Positions 1 to 8,228 of a DNA stretch of 64,000 nucleotides are shown in pieces (within the stretch, counting starts at the first letter, position 1; each line of letters begins with the position of its first letter). Both the position numbers and the translations under genes were made by a program. This DNA comes from Kiritimatiellia bacterium (GTDB lineage: Bacteria; Verrucomicrobiota; Kiritimatiellia; UBA8416; YA12-FULL-48-11). The notes below the pieces were generated by a model. It made no database searches. It was not told the DNA's origin and saw only the letters and a program-made list of their open reading frames with translations. Location of the stretch: assembly GCA_028716365.1 (NCBI GenBank), contig JAQUPZ010000001.1:903393-967392 (forward strand), written 5' to 3'.

Positions 1-705
1 GCGCTGGATCGCAACGGAATAGCCGATAATACACTTGTCATATTTACAAGTGACAATGGCTGTTCACCGGTGGCAAATATTCCCGAACTTGAGGCAAAAG
101 GACATCATCCGAGTTATATCTTCCGTGGTCATAAGGCCGACATCTGGGACGGCGGCCATCGCATCCCGTTCATCTGCCGTTGGCCTGGGAAAATCAAAGG
201 TGGTTCTAAAAGTGATCAGCTTGTATGTCTGACTGATTTGATTGCAACATGCGCGGCCATTGTCGGGGCAAAGCTTCCGGATGTTGCCGGTGAAGACAGT
301 GTTGATATTCTCCCGGCGATACTTGGAACGGCCAGCCAGCCGTTACGCGAAGCAGTTGTTCATCATTCCATTAACGGGAACTTCGCAATTCGACAGGGTA
401 ACTGGAAGCTGGAACTGTGCCCAGGGTCTGGCGGATGGAGCAAGCCACGTGATGCGGAAGCATTGAAAGGGGGTTCGCCGAAAGTTCAACTTTACGACAT
501 GTCTGGTGATGTTGGTGAAAAGGTGAATATTCAGGAACAACACACCGATGTGGTTGAGCGGTTGACTAAACTTCTTGAAAAATTTGTTACCGATGGCAGG
601 AGCACTCCCGGAGTCCCGCAGAAAAATGATGTACCGATCACAATTCTGAAACCCATAAAGGAACCTCCTGCACGTGCGAGGTCCGGAAACAAGAAAAGCA
701 AGTAA
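1..705 (+). CDS. S1-family sulfatase, C-terminal part (5' end outside window)
   Basis: The open frame runs from base 1 without a start, so the gene begins upstream. The visible 234 residues are the C-terminal half of a type I (formylglycine) sulfatase: a T-S-D-N-G metal/sulfate-site motif at visible residues 16-20, then the H-K-A-D-I-W-D-G-G-H-R-I-P stretch that precedes the RWPG turn, and the small C-terminal subdomain. The catalytic Cys motif and the export signal lie outside the window. It ends in a basic tail (ARARSGNKKSK) like most sulfatases in this locus. The stop overlaps the next ATG (TAATG), so the two genes are probably translationally coupled. Family call is sure; substrate cannot be told. 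Confidence 0.93.
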   Translation, partial: ALDRNGIADNTLVIFTSDNGCSPVANIPELEAKGHHPSYIFRGHKADIWDGGHRIPFICRWPGKIKGGSKSDQLVCLTDLIATCAAIVGAKLPDVAGEDSVDILPAILGTASQPLREAVVHHSINGNFAIRQGNWKLELCPGSGGWSKPRDAEALKGGSPKVQLYDMSGDVGEKVNIQEQHTDVVERLTKLLEKFVTDGRSTPGVPQKNDVPITILKPIKEPPARARSGNKKSK

Positions 706-1379
706 TGAGTGTATATAAGAAGTTGTTCAAAGAATTCAGGGTCCGGCTGATAGTCGGGTTTGGCTGTTTCCTGGCTGGTATTTTTGTTGCTGGTGGTACG
801 GGAGGTTCAATTGTCGGGTTGCTGGTTACTTTGCCGTTTATTTTTCTTGGTGCAATTGTGATAGCGCCTGCGATAACAGCCATCCTGGCTCAGCCATTTT
901 CATCTCTATTTTATCCATCTGATAGATTCGACGGTCCGCAACCGATGTACAGTGTACCGCAGGCCAAACGTGCAAAGGGATTATACGAAGAAGCAATGAC
1001 TGGTTACGAAAAAATCGCATCACGATATCCCAAAGAAGTGAAGCCTTATATCGAAATGATCGATATTGCTATAATGAACCTCAGGAACGTTGAACGGGCA
1101 AAATCTATTGTCGGCAGAGGAATTGTTTTGCTCGGGAACGAAAATGACAAGAAAGTCCTCAAGGAGTTCTATAATGCCACAATCACCCGGCTTGAATTGA
1201 AACCGGAATGGCTGAAGAAACAGGAAGACCGTCCAATTATTCCCCAGAAGATTGAACGGACAGTACCAGTCGAGGAACCTGACGGACTTACAAAGCGAAG
1301 ATTTCATCCAGGTGGGTATGTTCAACGCGGCAAGGATGAATTTGATGATCCTCGCAGTAAGGTGAGCAGAAAGCTGTAA
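705..1379 (+). CDS. Small membrane protein with TPR-like helical domain
   Basis: A 224-residue protein I do not recognise. Two hydrophobic segments (about residues 14-34 and 38-62) would anchor it in the inner membrane. They are followed by a soluble region whose A-K-G-L-Y-E-E-A-M-x-x-Y-E-K-I pattern (about 87-102) resembles a tetratricopeptide helix pair, and then a charged, Pro/Arg-rich tail. The start overlaps the stop of the upstream sulfatase, which places it at the end of that operon. A strong hairpin terminator follows. A scaffold or assembly role for the secreted enzymes is possible, but nothing in the sequence shows it. Confidence 0.7.
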   Translation: MSVYKKLFKEFRVRLIVGFGCFLAGIFVAGGTGGSIVGLLVTLPFIFLGAIVIAPAITAILAQPFSSLFYPSDRFDGPQPMYSVPQAKRAKGLYEEAMTGYEKIASRYPKEVKPYIEMIDIAIMNLRNVERAKSIVGRGIVLLGNENDKKVLKEFYNATITRLELKPEWLKKQEDRPIIPQKIERTVPVEEPDGLTKRRFHPGGYVQRGKDEFDDPRSKVSRKL

Positions 1380-1451
1380 CGTCAACTGCCATTAGCCGAA
1401 AAAATGAAATATAATCAGCAAAGGGCAAAGAAGGAATACAAGAATTTAGAA

Positions 1452-1491
1452 TGAAAACGCCGGCATTTGAACTGCCGGCGTTTTCATTTTT
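1452..1491. terminator. Bidirectional intrinsic terminator
   Basis: Perfect 14-bp inverted repeat TGAAAACGCCGGCA / TGCCGGCGTTTTCA (1452-1465 and 1473-1486) with a 7-base loop. The stem ends in a T-run on the plus strand and has an A-run on the other side, so it can stop transcription from both directions. It sits between the converging genes ending at 1379 (+) and 1507 (-). Confidence 0.9.
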
Positions 1492-1506
1492 CCGATTGAC
1501 AGAACT

Positions 1507-2352
1507 TTATTTCAAATCCGGTTCTTTCAGCGGACGAATCCAGATGTTGCGGAAGCGCATTGTATTATTGTGGTCCTGTAACTGAATGGGTTCCTTGTCA
1601 CCATGAGGCTGGTAAGCCGGCGCTTTTTTATGGAATGTTGTACCGAGAATTTCGACGTGATTCTGGGCCAGAACACCGTTAACGAAAACAGTCACGTATG
1701 CAGGTTTTTCAATTTTACCATCCTTGAAGACAGGTGCGTCGAAAACAATGTCATAAACCTGCCATTCACCGGGCTTACGCACAGCGTTTACCTGAGGAGG
1801 ATACGAACCGTAAATAGAAGCCGCATGGCCATCCGCATAAGTTTCATTGTCATATGAGTCGAGTATCTGCACTTCGTATTTGTTCATCAGGAAAATACCG
1901 CTGTTCCCGCGCCCCTGGCTGTTCGTCTTGATTTCTGTTGGGGCTGCCCATTCAACGTGAAGCTGGCATGATCCAAATCCGTCCTTTGTGAAGATGGCGC
2001 CGGTTTTTGGAACAACTTCCATGTAATCTTTTTCGATCTTCCATTTCGCTTCACACTGACGGATAACTTTCTTGCCGTCATTCGTAATGGTTTCGTTGCC
2101 GTACCATTTTGAAAGGTCCTTGCCGTCAAAAAGAATGATTGCGTCTGATGGCGGCTTGCCGGCCTGTTCCTGTGAGCTGAATGTGCCGGGTTGGACTACG
2201 ACAGGCTGGGGGCGGGTACTGTCATGCACGCGCCATTTTTGTCCCGGGATAAGGGGAGTGTTATCATAACCTACGGCGGCCTGAACACAGTTGCCGAGAC
2301 AAATCAGAGCGAGAATGGTTCCCAGATACTTGCAGATTGAGTCGTTCTTCAT
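1507..2352 (-). CDS. Secreted DUF1080 protein (3-keto-disaccharide hydrolase family)
   Basis: 281 residues. A Sec signal peptide (about 1-25, ending V-Q-A) is followed by one DUF1080 domain, a beta-sandwich of the LamG/concanavalin fold. Typical family markers are FDGKDLSKWYG near residue 75, RGNSGIFLMNKYEVQILDSY near 147-166, GEWQVYDIVFDAP and a final NTMRFRNIWIRPL. Members act in the periplasm on 3-keto-glucosides or 3-keto-disaccharides made by Gfo/Idh/MocA oxidoreductases; many remain untested. It is divergent from the sulfatase operon across a 247-base region. GGAGG sits about 10 bases before the ATG. The family call is firm; the exact substrate is not. Confidence 0.9.
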   Translation of the reverse strand: MKNDSICKYLGTILALICLGNCVQAAVGYDNTPLIPGQKWRVHDSTRPQPVVVQPGTFSSQEQAGKPPSDAIILFDGKDLSKWYGNETITNDGKKVIRQCEAKWKIEKDYMEVVPKTGAIFTKDGFGSCQLHVEWAAPTEIKTNSQGRGNSGIFLMNKYEVQILDSYDNETYADGHAASIYGSYPPQVNAVRKPGEWQVYDIVFDAPVFKDGKIEKPAYVTVFVNGVLAQNHVEILGTTFHKKAPAYQPHGDKEPIQLQDHNNTMRFRNIWIRPLKEPDLK

Positions 2353-2399
2353 GCTTTCAGTCCTCCATTTAAAATCATTACAATTTTGATTCTGTATTT

Positions 2400-2450
2400 G
2401 CTGGTTAGCCAGCAGAATTGAATGTGTGAAAAACTAGCCAATTAACCAGC
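2400..2450. promoter_or_regulatory. Inverted repeats in the DUF1080/sulfatase divergent region
   Basis: GCTGGTTA at 2400-2407 is repeated inverted as TAACCAGC at 2443-2450. The left copy also forms its own small palindrome, GCTGG-TTAG-CCAGC (2400-2413). The position between two divergent genes fits a regulator-binding site, but no regulator is encoded in the window and there is no independent support. Confidence 0.3.
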
Positions 2451-2529
2451 CGGATGCAAAGAGATAATGGAAATTTTCGGCTTGAAAGTTAAGATTGTTG
2501 AATAAAAGTCAAACACCTTGGGAAATCTT

Positions 2530-2558
2530 TTGTTTTCCCCTTTTGAATACAATAGAAT
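2530..2558 (+). promoter_or_regulatory. Candidate sigma-70-type promoter of the sulfatase operon
   Basis: TTGTTT (2530-2535), a 17-base spacer, then TAGAAT (2553-2558). Transcription would start near 2565, giving a leader of about 35 bases that contains the GGCGAGG ribosome site at 2586-2592. The -35 box is poor and the call rests on spacing. Confidence 0.35.
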
Positions 2559-2599
2559 ACACAAACTTGCGTTATCTTATGTTAAGGCGAGGTATGTTT

Positions 2600-4288
2600 A
2601 TGAGCAGGCAGACTTTTTCGAGACGTGATTTTATTGGAATGATGGGGTTTGGAGTTGGCGCGTTTTGTCTCCCGGGTAATTTACGACAGTCATTTGGCGC
2701 AGAAAATTCTGAAAAGCGTCCAAATATCATTGTGATTCTGACTGACGACATGGGATTCTCAGATCTTGGTTGTTATGGCAGTGAGATAGGAACACCCAAC
2801 TTGGACAAGCTGGCTGAGAATGGTCTGCGCTTTACCCAGTTCTATAATACTGCCCGTTGTTGTCCGACCCGAGCCTGCCTGTTGACCGGACTTTATCCGC
2901 ACCAGGCAGCGGTCGGGCACATGATGCAGAACAATGGCCTTGATGGTTATCAGGGTGACTTGAGCCGTAACGCCGTGACAATTGCAGAAGCACTTAAACC
3001 GGCGGGTTATAGTACTTACTGCGTTGGAAAATGGCATGTGACTCCGTTTAAAGAAAAGGAAAATGATAAACACAACTGGCCTCTTCAGCGCGGGTTTGAC
3101 CGGTATTACGGAATCATCGGCGGCGCAGCCAATTATTTCGATCCGAAAACCCTGACGCGGGATAATACATCCATCACCGCAGATTCTGATCCTGATTATA
3201 CACCGGGAAAATATTATCTCACAGATGCCATCAGCGATAATGCCGTCCGTTTCGTAAATGGACATATCAGCGGGAAAAAAGAGCAGCCGTTCTTCATGTA
3301 TGTGGCGTACACTGCGGCACACTGGCCCCTCCATGCGCCTGAAGATGAAATCGCCAGACATAAGGGCAAGTACGAGGCTGGTTATGATACGATCCGTCTC
3401 GCCCGTTTTGAGCGTGAAAAGAAATTGGGACTGATCAATCCGGATTGGGAATTAAGTCCGCAATTCGGCAAGTGGGATCAGGTCGTGCGCAAAGACTGGG
3501 AAGCCCGTTGCATGGAGGTATATGCCGCGCAGGTCAGTCGCATGGATACCGGCGTTGGCAAGATTGTTGAGTCACTGAAGAAGAATGGTTTACTGGACAA
3601 TACCCTTATATTCTTTTTACAGGATAATGGCGCATGTGCCGAAGGGGTTGGACGGGTTGATAAACAAGGCGGCCAGGTTCCAATGCCGGGACCAAAAGAA
3701 ACATGGATTGCTTATGGCGAAGCCTGGGCCAATGTCTCCAATACGCCGTTCCGATACTATAAACATTTTGTTCACGAGGGTGGAATTTCCACGCCCTTGA
3801 TTGTGCACTGGCCTGACAGGATCAAACGTAAAGGAGAGTTTGAAAAGCAACCGGGTCATCTGATTGACATCATGGCGACATGTGTTGATGTTTCAGGTAC
3901 AAAATATCCGGTAGAATTCAGCGGCAAACAGATCCAGTCAATGGAAGGCTGCAGTCTGGCGCCGGCATTTGAGGACAAACCGCTGCCCCGCAAGAATGCA
4001 CTTTTCTGGGAACATGAAGGGAACCGCGCAATCCGTACCGCTGACCAATGGAAACTTGTCGCAAAGGGACCACAGGGGCCCTGGGAATTATATAATATGG
4101 AAAAGGACCGCACTGAAATGCATGATCTTGCGGAAAAGGTGCCTGACAAGGTTAAGGAAATGACGATACTGTGGGAAGATTACGCAAAACGTACTCATGC
4201 TGTTCCATGGCCGTGGGGTAAACCGTATGGGGATGAAAAGGTTCTGCAACGTGGTAAAGGAAAAAAGAAAAAGAAGGCCGAGAAATAG
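2600..4288 (+). CDS. Tat-exported S1 sulfatase (arylsulfatase type)
   Basis: 562 residues from the ATG at 2600, chosen because GGCGAGG lies 7 bases upstream and it opens a Tat signal (SRRDFIG at 7-13, then a hydrophobic stretch). Earlier in-frame starts back to 2495 lack a ribosome site. The domain has the metal-binding LTDD (47-50), the formylglycine motif C-C-P-T-R (87-91, Cys87 being converted to formylglycine), a histidine pair in AAHWPLHAP and QDNG in the second metal cluster. It hydrolyses sulfate esters outside the cytoplasm; from memory the sequence is closest to large arylsulfatases of subfamily S1_4. It ends in a run of lysines (GKGKKKKKAEK). First gene of a long operon. Confidence 0.93.
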   Translation: MSRQTFSRRDFIGMMGFGVGAFCLPGNLRQSFGAENSEKRPNIIVILTDDMGFSDLGCYGSEIGTPNLDKLAENGLRFTQFYNTARCCPTRACLLTGLYPHQAAVGHMMQNNGLDGYQGDLSRNAVTIAEALKPAGYSTYCVGKWHVTPFKEKENDKHNWPLQRGFDRYYGIIGGAANYFDPKTLTRDNTSITADSDPDYTPGKYYLTDAISDNAVRFVNGHISGKKEQPFFMYVAYTAAHWPLHAPEDEIARHKGKYEAGYDTIRLARFEREKKLGLINPDWELSPQFGKWDQVVRKDWEARCMEVYAAQVSRMDTGVGKIVESLKKNGLLDNTLIFFLQDNGACAEGVGRVDKQGGQVPMPGPKETWIAYGEAWANVSNTPFRYYKHFVHEGGISTPLIVHWPDRIKRKGEFEKQPGHLIDIMATCVDVSGTKYPVEFSGKQIQSMEGCSLAPAFEDKPLPRKNALFWEHEGNRAIRTADQWKLVAKGPQGPWELYNMEKDRTEMHDLAEKVPDKVKEMTILWEDYAKRTHAVPWPWGKPYGDEKVLQRGKGKKKKKAEK

Positions 4289-4299
4289 GAAGAAGATTT

Positions 4300-5172
4300 G
4301 TGAAAAAAATTGGATTGATTGTGATCGGATTGTTACTGCCAATAGTTGTTATGGCCCAGGGCAGGACTATTGCCGGAAAACCATATGTTTATAAAAAAGT
4401 TGGGGAACGGGAACTCAAGCTTTACGTTGTGAATCCGACTGATTGGAAAAGCGAGGATAAACGACCCGCCATAGTGTTTTATCATGGTGGAGCTTTTATC
4501 GGTGGAAGCCCCTCACAGTTCAATGAACATGCGAAGTATCTGGCATCGCGTGGCATGGTTGTTGTGCTTGTTGAATACAGGTTCGTCTCCAAGAAAAAAG
4601 CCATGGAATTTCCGATAGTGTGTATCCAGGATGCAAGGTCGGCCATGCGATGGGTTCGAAGTCATGCAGGTGAACTGGGAATAGATCCTAACCGCGTAGC
4701 GTCGGGAGGTGGCTCTGCGGGCGGTTATCTTGCCGCTGCTGTAGGAATGATGGACGGGAACGATGATCCACAGGACGACCTTAAAGTTCCGGCAAAATCA
4801 AACGCAATGGTTCTTTTCAATCCGCTATTGGACATGCAGCAGTTTGCACCCTGTACAGGCCCGGCTGCCGAACAGAGCAAGGAATTGTCGCCGATCAACA
4901 ACATCAGTGCAGGTGATCCTCCGGGAATTATTTTCTTCGGTTCAGAAGACAAGCTTGGCAGCTGTGTGAATGATTTCAAGGCGAAGATGGAAAAGGCAGG
5001 AACACGTTGTGAAGTGAGAATCTACGAAGGGCAGAAACACGGTTTCTTTAATTACGGTAAAAATGAAAATAAATACTATCTTGAGACCCTGGGTGAGGTT
5101 GACAAGTTTCTCGCTTCGCTTGGGCTGTTAAGCGGGCCGCCGACTCTTTCCCAATCCAAGGAGGACAAATAA
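4300..5172 (+). CDS. Secreted alpha/beta-hydrolase (acetyl-esterase-like, BD-FAE type)
   Basis: 290 residues, starting at GTG 4300 after AGGAAGA. A signal peptide (1-20, cut after V-M-A) leads into a hormone-sensitive-lipase-like alpha/beta-hydrolase. The oxyanion HGG is at 62-64, the nucleophile elbow G-G-S-A-G has Ser139, and Asp217 (FGSED) and His247 (GQKHGFF) complete the triad. Such enzymes remove acetyl or other acyl groups from polysaccharides or small esters. It lies 11 bases after one sulfatase and one base before the next, so it is embedded in the operon and probably deacylates the same glycan that the sulfatases act on. The substrate is inference. Confidence 0.88.
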   Translation: MKKIGLIVIGLLLPIVVMAQGRTIAGKPYVYKKVGERELKLYVVNPTDWKSEDKRPAIVFYHGGAFIGGSPSQFNEHAKYLASRGMVVVLVEYRFVSKKKAMEFPIVCIQDARSAMRWVRSHAGELGIDPNRVASGGGSAGGYLAAAVGMMDGNDDPQDDLKVPAKSNAMVLFNPLLDMQQFAPCTGPAAEQSKELSPINNISAGDPPGIIFFGSEDKLGSCVNDFKAKMEKAGTRCEVRIYEGQKHGFFNYGKNENKYYLETLGEVDKFLASLGLLSGPPTLSQSKEDK

Positions 5173-5173
5173 G

Positions 5174-6712
5174 ATGAATAACTGTTCGCGACGTGAATTT
5201 ATCAAAAATATCGGGTTCGGTTCGGCAGCTTTAATGTTTTCAAGATTCTCACAAGGTGACGATACATCGGCAAAAAGGCCAAATATAGTTTATATAATGT
5301 CGGATGATCATGCGGCTCATGCCATCAGCGCATATGGTAGTAAGATTAATCAAACACCGAATATTGACAGGCTTGCGAAAGAAGGTGTTCGTTTCAATCA
5401 TTGTTATGCAGTCAATTCCATCTGCACGCCCAGCCGAGCGACAGTTATTACCGGCAAGTACAGCCACATAAATGGGGTGCCTGTATTCAACCGTTTCGAC
5501 GGTTCGCAGCCGACGATTGCAAAATATCTGCAGGCGGCTGGATATTATACCGGTATGTTCGGCAAGTGGCATCTTGGCAGTGACCCGACTGGTTTTGACA
5601 AGTGGACAATCCTGCCGGGGCAGGGCGTTTATCATAACCCGGCTTTTCTTGAGCCATCAGGACGTCGTGTGATTGATGGTTATGTAACAGATATCATTAC
5701 AGACTTGGCCATAGAGTTTATTAAGAACAGACCAAAGGACCCTTCGACAGGCTCAGGGCAAGGCAAACCGTTCTTTCTTATGTGTCACAACAAAGCTCCA
5801 CACCGCAATTGGCAGCCTGATGAAAAACATGCAAAGATGTATGAAGATAAAGAAATCCCCGAACCAACCACTTTGCGGGATGATTATTCCACGCGGACAG
5901 ATGCTGCTCGTGAAACTACCATGACTGTTGCCAATCACCTGACCAAAACCGACTTAAAGATGGATCCTCCGGCAGGTTTAACGGGTGATACACTTCTCAA
6001 GTGGAAATATCAGCGTTATATGCAGGATTATCTACGGTGTATTGCTTCAGTTGATGACAATGTTGGGCGCCTTCTTGATTTCCTGGACAAGGAAGGGCTC
6101 AGGGATAATACGATAGTTATATACACAAGTGACCAGGGATTTTTCCTTGGCGATCATGGCTGGTACGACAAACGTTTCATGTACGAAGAATCCATCAAAA
6201 TGCCGTTTCTTGTCCGATGGCCTGGTGTTACAAAGGCTGGTACTGTCCAGGATGCCCTCGCGATAAATCCGGATTTCGCGCCAACATTCATGGATGCGGC
6301 GGGGTTGTCGGTGCCGGCAGATATGCAGGGACGGAGTCTGGTACCGTTAATGCGCGGCGAACGGCCTGCTGACTGGCGAAAGAGTTTTTATTATCGTTAC
6401 TATCATGATCCGGGTCATCATAATACCCGTGCTCACTACGGTGTACGTACCGACACTCACAAGCTGATCTATTTCTGGAGAAAAGATCAGTGGGAGATGT
6501 ATGATCTGGAAAAAGATCCGGGCGAGCTTAAGAATATATACAATGATCCTTCTCAAAAGGAACTTGTTGAGAAGCTGAAAGCTGAACTTTACCGGCTCAA
6601 GAAGGAAGTGAAAGACGATGATCAGTTTGCTGATTCTCAACCTGCTGGCGGTGTAGATGGTCCATTTGAAAAGGCCAGGAACAAAGGTGTCGTGAAAAAG
6701 AAACAGAAATAA
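5174..6712 (+). CDS. Tat-exported S1 sulfatase carrying an 8-residue insertion
   Basis: 512 residues. The Tat motif is SRREFIK (5-11). Metal ligands MSDD are at 42-45, the formylglycine motif C-T-P-S-R at 84-88 (Cys84), and later TSDQGFFLGDHGWYDK provides the second metal cluster. The SDDHAAHAISAYG and SICTPSRA...GKYSH context resembles N-acetylglucosamine-6-sulfatase-type enzymes, but that is a likeness only. Between RPKD and KPFFLM there is an extra PSTGSGQG, encoded by a 24-base repeat (see separate entry); related sulfatases run straight from one to the other. Basic tail GVVKKKQK. One base separates it from the upstream esterase gene. Confidence 0.93.
   Translation: MNNCSRREFIKNIGFGSAALMFSRFSQGDDTSAKRPNIVYIMSDDHAAHAISAYGSKINQTPNIDRLAKEGVRFNHCYAVNSICTPSRATVITGKYSHINGVPVFNRFDGSQPTIAKYLQAAGYYTGMFGKWHLGSDPTGFDKWTILPGQGVYHNPAFLEPSGRRVIDGYVTDIITDLAIEFIKNRPKDPSTGSGQGKPFFLMCHNKAPHRNWQPDEKHAKMYEDKEIPEPTTLRDDYSTRTDAARETTMTVANHLTKTDLKMDPPAGLTGDTLLKWKYQRYMQDYLRCIASVDDNVGRLLDFLDKEGLRDNTIVIYTSDQGFFLGDHGWYDKRFMYEESIKMPFLVRWPGVTKAGTVQDALAINPDFAPTFMDAAGLSVPADMQGRSLVPLMRGERPADWRKSFYYRYYHDPGHHNTRAHYGVRTDTHKLIYFWRKDQWEMYDLEKDPGELKNIYNDPSQKELVEKLKAELYRLKKEVKDDDQFADSQPAGGVDGPFEKARNKGVVKKKQK
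5741..5764 (+). repeat. 24-base in-frame repeat insertion inside a sulfatase gene
   Basis: The bases CCTTCGACAGGCTCAGGGCA (5741-5760) plus four more encode PSTGSGQG exactly between two conserved sulfatase segments. This sequence, with its reverse complement reading CCTGAGCCTGTCGAAGG, is a short dispersed repeat that I recall from many environmental bacterial genomes, where it also interrupts reading frames as PSTGSGQ-like peptides. The length is a multiple of three, so the frame is kept. I saw no second copy in this window. Confidence 0.75.
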
Positions 6713-6755
6713 TCTTTGAACTGGCAATACTCTCAATGTCAGTAGAATTTCATTT

Positions 6756-8228
6756 ATGAAAAATGGAATAAATCTGTCGCGGCGTAAATTCCTTTCAACT
6801 CTTGTTTTTGGTACTACGGCTGTTACTGCGACACGGCGGGGGTTGAAAGCCGCGGAAAAAGTTGAAGGAAAAAGGCCCAACATTCTCTGGCTGATAGCAG
6901 AGGATTTCGGGCTGCATTTGGGTTGTTATGGTGCAAAAGATGTCTGGACACCCAATCTTGACCGTCTTGCCGCTGAAGGAGTTCGATACACAAAGTTTTT
7001 TACTACGGCTCCGGTTTGTTCTCCCAGCCGGTCGGCTTTTATGACTGGAATGTATGCTACGACTATCGGCGCACATAATCATCGTTCGCATCGTGATGAT
7101 GGCTATCAATTGCCGGCCGGTGTCAGGGTGTTTACCGATGTTATTCGCGAAGCCGGCTATTTTACGGCTAATATCAGGTCATTTCCGCCCGGAATTGATT
7201 TCAAGGGGACGGGGAAGACCGATTGGAATTTTACTTATGAGGGCAAGCCTTTCGACTCCGATAATTGGAGTGATTTGAAAGCACATCAACCTTTTTATGC
7301 GCAGGTGAATTTCAAGGAGACTCATCGCAAATTCGATGCTCCAAAGAAGGCTGATCCTGCGAAAGTAGAAATTCCACCGTATTATCCAGACCATCCGGTT
7401 ACCCGCGAAGACTGGGCGGCTTACCTTGATTCTGCTACCAAACTTGACCGCAAGATCGGCATGGTTCTTAAACAACTGGAAACAGATGGACTATCTGATG
7501 ACACCATCGTGGTATTTTTTGGTGACAATGGTCAGGCACATGTACGGGGTAAACAGTTCTGTTATGACAGCGGCCTGCATGTTCCGATGATTATCCGTTG
7601 GCCGGAAAAAATTATAACACCGAAACAAATTAAACCCGGACTGGTTGATGACAGGCTTCTTGTTTCCATAGATCTTGCACCGACCATGCTGGCTATTGCC
7701 GGAGCAGTGAAGCCTGTGAAAACGGAAGGAATAATCTTTCTGGGTGATCGCGCAGCCACTTCAAGAGAATATATATTTGGTACCCGTGATCGTTGTGATG
7801 AGACTGTTGCGCGTTTTCGTACGGTGCGGGATACCCGCTATCGCTATATCAGGAATTTCATGCCTGAACGGCCACTCCTTGCGCCGAATAAATATAAGGA
7901 AAGGAGCTATCCGGTATGGAACCTCATCAAGCAGTTAAATTCTGAGGGAAAGCTGACTCCAGTCCAATCTGTTCTGGCCGCGCCAACAATGCCGTCGGAA
8001 GAACTTTTTGACCTGGAGAAAGATCCTCATGAAATCAATAATCTCGTGAAGTCGGACAAACCGGAACATCAGGAAGCATTGAAACGGTTAAGGGCTGTGC
8101 TGGAGAAATGGATCGACGAGTCGAATGATCAGGGCCGTATACCTGAACCTGCTGAAGTTGCAGCTGCCGCAGGCCGTACAAAAGCTGTACCCGCATTGAA
8201 AGAAGAGAAAAAGAGGAAAAGAAAATGA
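6756..8228 (+). CDS. Tat-exported S1 sulfatase (heparan N-sulfatase-like)
   Basis: 490 residues. Tat motif LSRRKFLS (7-14) with a hydrophobic stretch. The metal site reads IAED (47-50), with Glu replacing the first of the usual two Asp. The formylglycine motif is C-S-P-S-R (88-92, Cys88), followed by TTIGAHNHRSHRDDG. The AED start, the TTAPVCSPSR context and the GAHNHR loop are what I associate with the SGSH-like (N-sulfoglucosamine sulfohydrolase) branch; the substrate is not proven. FFGDNG is the second metal motif. It ends EEKKRKRK and its stop overlaps the next start (ATGA at 8225-8228). Its signal peptide closely matches that of the next gene. Confidence 0.92.
   Translation: MKNGINLSRRKFLSTLVFGTTAVTATRRGLKAAEKVEGKRPNILWLIAEDFGLHLGCYGAKDVWTPNLDRLAAEGVRYTKFFTTAPVCSPSRSAFMTGMYATTIGAHNHRSHRDDGYQLPAGVRVFTDVIREAGYFTANIRSFPPGIDFKGTGKTDWNFTYEGKPFDSDNWSDLKAHQPFYAQVNFKETHRKFDAPKKADPAKVEIPPYYPDHPVTREDWAAYLDSATKLDRKIGMVLKQLETDGLSDDTIVVFFGDNGQAHVRGKQFCYDSGLHVPMIIRWPEKIITPKQIKPGLVDDRLLVSIDLAPTMLAIAGAVKPVKTEGIIFLGDRAATSREYIFGTRDRCDETVARFRTVRDTRYRYIRNFMPERPLLAPNKYKERSYPVWNLIKQLNSEGKLTPVQSVLAAPTMPSEELFDLEKDPHEINNLVKSDKPEHQEALKRLRAVLEKWIDESNDQGRIPEPAEVAAAAGRTKAVPALKEEKKRKRK

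Noticed and set aside
2495..2599. Upstream extension of the first complete sulfatase to 2495
   Set aside because: The added 35 residues would put a non-signal sequence before the Tat motif, and the only good ribosome site is directly before 2600.
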